From NCBI GenBank assembly GCA_013365365.1, contig JABVXU010000355.1, positions 1 through 57,746 of the forward strand: a DNA stretch of 57,746 nucleotides. Direction: 5' to 3'. The notes below the pieces were generated by a model, which searched no databases, was not told where the DNA came from, and saw only the letters and a list, made by a program, of their open reading frames with translations. Positions 53,231 through 57,746 of this stretch are shown here, one piece after another. Both the position numbers and the translations under genes were made by a program. The DNA is from Cruorifilaria tuberocauda (taxonomy: Eukaryota; Nematoda; Chromadorea; Rhabditida; Onchocercidae). Positions within the stretch are counted from its first letter, which is position 1. Every line of letters begins with the position of its first letter.

Positions 53231-54903
53231 AAAAATGTCTACAATATTTTGCCTCCGAAGCTCATTCTGCTACAAATTTTGATCCGGAATGAAAATTTTG
53301 CATCTCACACAGAACCTTAGATGTTTTCCAACGTGTACGTCATGTATTCGTTTGTAATACAATAAATTTTAATTAAAATGAAACAATCAAGCAATTTGGA
53401 TAAAAATAATAGATTATTAATTATAAAAAGTTCAAAATTAGCCTTTAAAATTTATTTTTAGCACTTAGATGAATCGATTCTAATTTGAAATTATTTTAAA
53501 TTTCAAAATGATTGTTTCAAAGATTTTAATATTAATCCTATTTTTTTTGTCAGGAAATTTTGATTTGAAGCCTGAACGATAAGAAATCAAAAAGAAATAA
53601 TATATCGATGAATGTTTAATTTATAAACGAGGATGAGTCTTTGTTTCAAATGTCACCTAAGCATTTCTCGCTCCATTTCGTGTATTTAATTAAACTTACA
53701 AATCAATCACATATTATATTTAATAATTAAAGATACCTTTTTTAAGATTATAATCCTATCATCATTTGAAATAATGCATTTATCATTTATGAAAAAAAAT
53801 AATAAATCAATATTAAAATCAATAAATCAATAAATAAATTTGTTAATTTACTGCATTTTATCCATTTCAATTATATAATTTTTTTTTTTAATGAAAGCTT
53901 TTGTTCCAAAAATTTCTTTAAAATATTAATTAAATAGGTGGAATAGAAGAGTGGAAAATCCCTTAAGACATTTTACATTTTATTCAAAGAATTTTTACTG
54001 CATTGTTGTTGTTATTCGTCGTTTTTTTTTTCATTTTAAGTGATTGAACTAACTTTTGCCAATCATAAATCCATTTTTTTTCATTGCTTTTACTTACTTT
54101 TTTTTCTTACCCAGTTTAGCCTTTTTATTTAATGGATTCTTAAAATTGACGATTTTAACATCAAAAACTTTAAATTTGAACTATTAAAAGAGAAAATTGA
54201 CTAAAATTTTCATCTCAGCAGAATTTCATTTTCATTCTTATTGAAATAATCTTAAGAAAGATTACTCAGATTACTCGAAAGGATATTGATAATATACCAA
54301 ATCAGTTCTGGAATGAAAAGATAGCATTCCAAATGAAAAGGTAAAAAAGTAAAATTTTAAAAATTACTTTCAAATTTTACAAATTAAGCAAATCAGCTCT
54401 TCATTTCGCTTTTTGCCTTTGTTTGCAATAAATCGATTAATTCAAATTCTACTAAAATTTACTAATTAATAAGCTAATTAACAATTCAACTTTTAGTCCT
54501 TTCATTATTCTCTTCCTCACTCAATAAATGTTAAATTTCTAATTTAAAAAATATCCAACATTTTTTTATGCTAATAATTAAATTTAAATTTAAAAAAAAA
54601 CCAGCCAGCTGTGAAAAATTAATTATATAAAAAAAGTAGACTTCTGATTTCTTTTTTAATTTACACATCAAAATATTTGGTAGGTAAATAATTTTGATTT
54701 ACACATGAAATATTTGATAGGTAAATAATATAATTGACAGTATAAAACATTTGCTAGGTAAATAATATAATTGATAATTGTAACAGTTGGGTGATAAAGG
54801 TTTGAATTGATTTAAATCATTGAACAGGTCATGATTGATGTTTTTGTTTACTTCACATATTCCAATGGTTTAAATCAGTTTTAGTTGATTGAAGGTAGAC
54901 AGA

Positions 54904-54908
54904 TATGT

Positions 54909-54961
<53 letters not shown>
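54904..54961. repeat. (GT)n microsatellite
   Basis: About 26 GT units with one TA near the start and a terminal gcgtgc. Confidence 0.95.
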
Positions 54962-55756
54962 CAGACAAGATAAATTTACACTTTAAATTATACTATTGTT
55001 CAATAGAAAATTTTAAAATCAATTTTGATTAAGTTAAATTTTACAATGTTTTAATACACGGAATAACAACTTTAACAAATGGACTTAGTATGTTTCAGTT
55101 TTGAATGCATTAAGAAAATTCGAAATTTAAAATCCTTTCATTACATTTTAGCCTTTGCCTTTCGTTATTTAATCTTTAAATGACATTAATCACTATCCCA
55201 TGTTTATCATTGTTTTATCGTTAATATCATATCAGTATCAGCTAACAGATAACTTATATCCGATTTTAACTTTCTATATAATGCAATAACTTTGCTCATA
55301 AAGTATATAGATAATTAGTAATAATACGGTTAATTAATTAACAATATAATCAATAGTAATAAATTAATATTAATAGTAATTTAATTAACAGCGATTAATT
55401 GTAATAACATTTAAATTGCTTTAGAATCGATAATGCCCATCTTTCATTGCTACTTTTCATTCAATTAATTAAATCAAAAATTATAAATAATTTTAATCTG
55501 TAGAATAAAATCAATAAAAATTTTCAAAAAAAAAAAGTGGTAAATTTAATGAAAAACAAATTAATTAATTATTTGTTAATTGATTAATTAATTACTAATA
55601 ATTAATCAAATTTAATGGTTGTAATTGAGTGAAATTATAGTTATCACTGTATCATTGACATTAAAATCAAAAAATCTTTTTTTTTTCATTTTTTCTCGAA
55701 AAAAAATGAAAGGAAGATTATTCTATCTTTTTAATATCATCATTTGCTAATATTTA

Positions 55757-55901
55757 AAAGAGAAAGAGAGAGAGGGAGAGAGAGAGAGAGAGAGAGGGAA
55801 ATGAATATAAAAGAGTGATAGGAATTTTATCATGCTACTATGGTTATCATCAAAAATTGGTATCAGTTAGATTATTTCTGCAGTTGCAATCGTCATTGCA
55901 A
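55757..55901 (+). promoter_or_regulatory. Promoter candidate for the right-edge plus-strand gene
   Basis: A GA tract (55757-55798) is followed directly by TATAAAAG (55806-55813), a consensus TATA box, and 70 bp later by the exact palindrome TTGCAAT-cgtc-ATTGCAA (55884-55901), which resembles paired C/EBP half-sites. The following 150 bp are less AT-rich and could be a 5' untranslated exon. It points toward the gene starting at 57078. Confidence 0.35.
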
Positions 55902-56149
55902 TTAGTACTGGAGTGATATTTGCCCTGAAGGCGAATGGACAGCTGTGAGGTTGAATATTTGAAGTGTACGGAGTGATATCTTCGAGAGTGGAAGATGAAG
56001 AGATGAAAGTCCGATCATTTTGTCAGCTGGCACTCCTCTCCAAAACACTATCAGCTTATCCTTCAATCCATTCCTTCTTCCTCTCCTGCTTCACTTCAAC
56101 TTCTATATCAATATCAATATTCTTTAGTGGTATTCAAGTATTTAAGTAC

Positions 56150-56473
56150 TATCTATTCTAATAGCTTCAACTTGGCTAATGTTATGAGTACTAAGTATTC
56201 AAGTATATCTATCCTTTAGTAAGAAATAACTAAGTATTTGATTATGTTCCATTAGTATAATAAAGTATAGTTTGTAATATGTTAGTGTAATGAATAATAA
56301 ATTAATATATTTGATAATATTTTATTGCTTGATAATAGCTATACTAAAAAAGCATAGATGGATTAAGTTTTATATAGAATTATAATCGTAATTGTAATAT
56401 ATAATCGTATAATCGTAACATATAATACTGTATAATCGTAACATTACCCAAGTTGAAGCTATTAGAATAGATA
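56150..56473. mobile_element. MITE-like element with 35-bp terminal inverted repeats
   Basis: 56150-56184 (tatctattctaatagc...) is the reverse complement of 56439-56473 with one mismatch. The 254-bp interior is AT-rich with no open frame. Both ends carry TA, as expected if a TA target site was duplicated (Tc1/mariner-type), though the TA is also part of the repeat. No transposase is present. Confidence 0.5.
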
Positions 56474-56630
56474 ATCATGATACGATATCTTAGCTAAATT
56501 AGGCTTATTGATAAGAAAGATAAATCATTAATGCATTTTATCGCTGTATATATTTATTGTATATCAATGCATTGTATATAATACATGTATTATTTTGAAT
56601 TTTATTTTATAATGATAATTTAACGGCGTA

Positions 56631-56822
56631 GTATTTGAATTTTAATAATTGAATTTTATGGATTTTAAGTATTTGGTTGTTAATAATTAAATTTCATTTA
56701 TTTTAAGTATTTGATTGTTAATAATTAAATTTCATTTATTTTAAGTATTTGAATTTTAATAATTGAATTTTATTGATTTCAAGTATTTGATTGTTAATAA
56801 TTAAATTTCATTTATTTTAAGC
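56631..56822. repeat. 38-bp tandem repeat, about 5 copies
   Basis: gtatttg recurs at 56631, 56669, 56707, 56745 and 56783, a constant 38-bp period. Units read aagtatttgattgttaat then aattaaatttcatttatttt with small changes. It ends about 75 bp before the acceptor at 56897-56898. Confidence 0.85.
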
Positions 56823-57077
56823 CTTGTCAAATTGATCAATTGGACTATTTTGTACAATAATTGGACGAGAAGTTACTTATTCAAATTTAATTTTTTAGCA
56901 AATTACTATTGCTAAAAAGAGGAACAGGATTGTTCACATTCATATTCATACTATTTCTCTCTTTCAATAAATCAATTAAACCATCGGGTAGCAATGGTAC
57001 TTCTCCCGATGTATGGGAAATTGCGAAGCAATCGATGGAAATGTTTTCCAATATTACAAAATTACTAGTGCAACATT

Positions 57078-57545
57078 ATGCTACTACTATTAACAGCAAT
57101 AGATTTCTTACTATTCCCGATTTATACCGGTGCAATAGATGATCGGAATGATAATGGATGTATTGATCAATGTGATCATTATGGTGATACTGTTGCTTAT
57201 GAAAATTGCATGAAGAAATGCTTATCGGAACAATTTACAACAAATACTTTCAGCACCAGACGTATTCTTTATTAACTTAATTAAATCTGTTTTAATTAAA
57301 AAACAATAGTAATCACATATGGCAAATGTTAATTTTTATATTAACCTAAATAAAGAAAAAATTAAATGTTTAAGTTAATTTATCAAGTAAAGAAAAACGA
57401 AGTGTTAAAGTTAATTTAAGTAATAATAATTATTAGTAATTTTTAGATTATCCATCACCACCGTTCAATATTACCGTTGATACGATTGCAATTATTGGCA
57501 ATGTGAAATTTTTAGAATCAACTGTTAACTGGGATTTTGAACCAG
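57078..57545 (+). CDS. Secreted or type I membrane protein, Cys-rich N-terminus and start of FnIII-like domain (partial; possibly ROS1/sevenless-like)
   Basis: Exon 57078-57261 starts with Met and a hydrophobic signal peptide (MLLLLTAIDFLLFPIYTGA). Then CIDQCDHYGDTVAYENCMKKC has the spacing C-x3-C-x11-C-x3-C. The donor is GTATTC with a one-base overhang. Exon 57447-57545 (after TTTTTAG) continues in frame with YPSPPFNITVDTIAIIGNVK and VNWDFEPG, like strands A-B of a fibronectin III domain, and ends in the same phase at GTAAAT. Phase-1 borders around an FnIII unit are typical. The rest is beyond the window. The paired CxxxC motifs before an FnIII domain recall the N-terminus of the ROS1/sevenless receptor tyrosine kinases (C. 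elegans ROL-3). This identification is tentative. An in-frame TAG at 57066 fixes 57078 as the first usable Met. A TTTTTTAG acceptor at 56897-56898 probably begins the 5' untranslated exon, perhaps by trans-splicing. Confidence 0.6.
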
Positions 57546-57746
57546 GTAAATTTCATATTTTAATTTGAATTTAATTAATTTAATTAATTAATCTCTAATT
57601 AATAATTCATGGTTTTCTCGTTTTTCCACTTTTTCCACATTTCATTCATTGCCATCTTAATTTTGTTTAAAAACAATTTTGACGTTTCTTTCATAAAATA
57701 ATTCTATATCTAAACTAATCTAATTTTTATATATGTCTATATTCGT

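Larger units (their letters stand above)
52839..56898. other. Divergent intergenic region between SPT6 and the right-edge gene
   Basis: 4 kb, AT-rich. It holds an SPT6 promoter candidate near 53160-53230, a (GT)n tract, short repeats of taggtaaataat at 54671-54770, a promoter candidate at 55757-55901, an inverted-repeat element at 56150-56473 and a 38-bp satellite at 56631-56822. No coding exon is supported; the plus-strand frame 55964-56161 has no features and may be 5' untranslated sequence. Confidence 0.55.

Overview
This is nuclear DNA of a multicellular eukaryote, almost certainly a nematode and most likely a filarial-type (clade III) worm. The evidence is: strongly AT-rich intergenic DNA; genes cut into many exons of 80-250 bp by introns of 100 bp to several kb with GT...TTTCAG/TTTTAG borders; many GA/CT, CA and ATTC microsatellites; a nuclear tRNA; and animal proteins (SPT6, an FMNL formin, DLGAP, Gemin8). 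The species assignment is inference. I see no bacterial, viral or transposase gene.

Layout: seven genes lie on the minus strand, so in transcription order they run right to left. They are SPT6/EMB-5 (43802-52838), a CHIC-family palmitoylated protein (40314-42084), a DLGAP/SAPAP scaffold (27807-37410), Gemin8 (24829-26351), RNA polymerase I subunit RPA43 (22790-24208), an FMNL/FRL-type formin (3882-16038) and a partial protein-tyrosine phosphatase running off the left edge (151-1342). On the plus strand there is a tRNA-Val(AAC) (21843-21914) and, at the right edge, the first exons of a secreted or type I membrane protein with a Cys-rich N-terminus leading into a fibronectin-III-like segment (57078-57545). 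That last gene is possibly ROS1/sevenless-like and is divergent from SPT6. The CHIC, Gemin8 and RPA43 models were closed to the base: exon phases sum to complete frames of 161, 212 and 226 residues.

Regions without genes: 16039-22789 (upstream of the formin) holds the tRNA, a 193-bp ACGT-rich tandem repeat, an ATACGA-rich array and an unusually site-dense non-AT-rich block near 19643-19737. Region 52839-56898 holds a (GT)n tract, a GA-tract/TATA/palindrome promoter candidate, a MITE-like inverted repeat and a 38-bp satellite. The other gaps are AT-rich with little structure.

Functionally the genes are mostly unrelated housekeeping and neuronal/cytoskeletal genes: transcription elongation (SPT6), Pol I transcription (RPA43), snRNP assembly (Gemin8), synaptic scaffold (DLGAP), membrane traffic (CHIC), actin nucleation (formin) and signalling (PTP). 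Gemin8 and RPA43 are close enough (about 620 bp) to be an operon candidate. The most interesting leads are two alternative phase-matched first exons of the formin, a possible nested KEOPS Pcc1-like gene inside a DLGAP intron, a clear Gemin8 in a nematode, and the dense cis-regulatory candidate near 19.7 kb. I found no convincing wholly new biological system.
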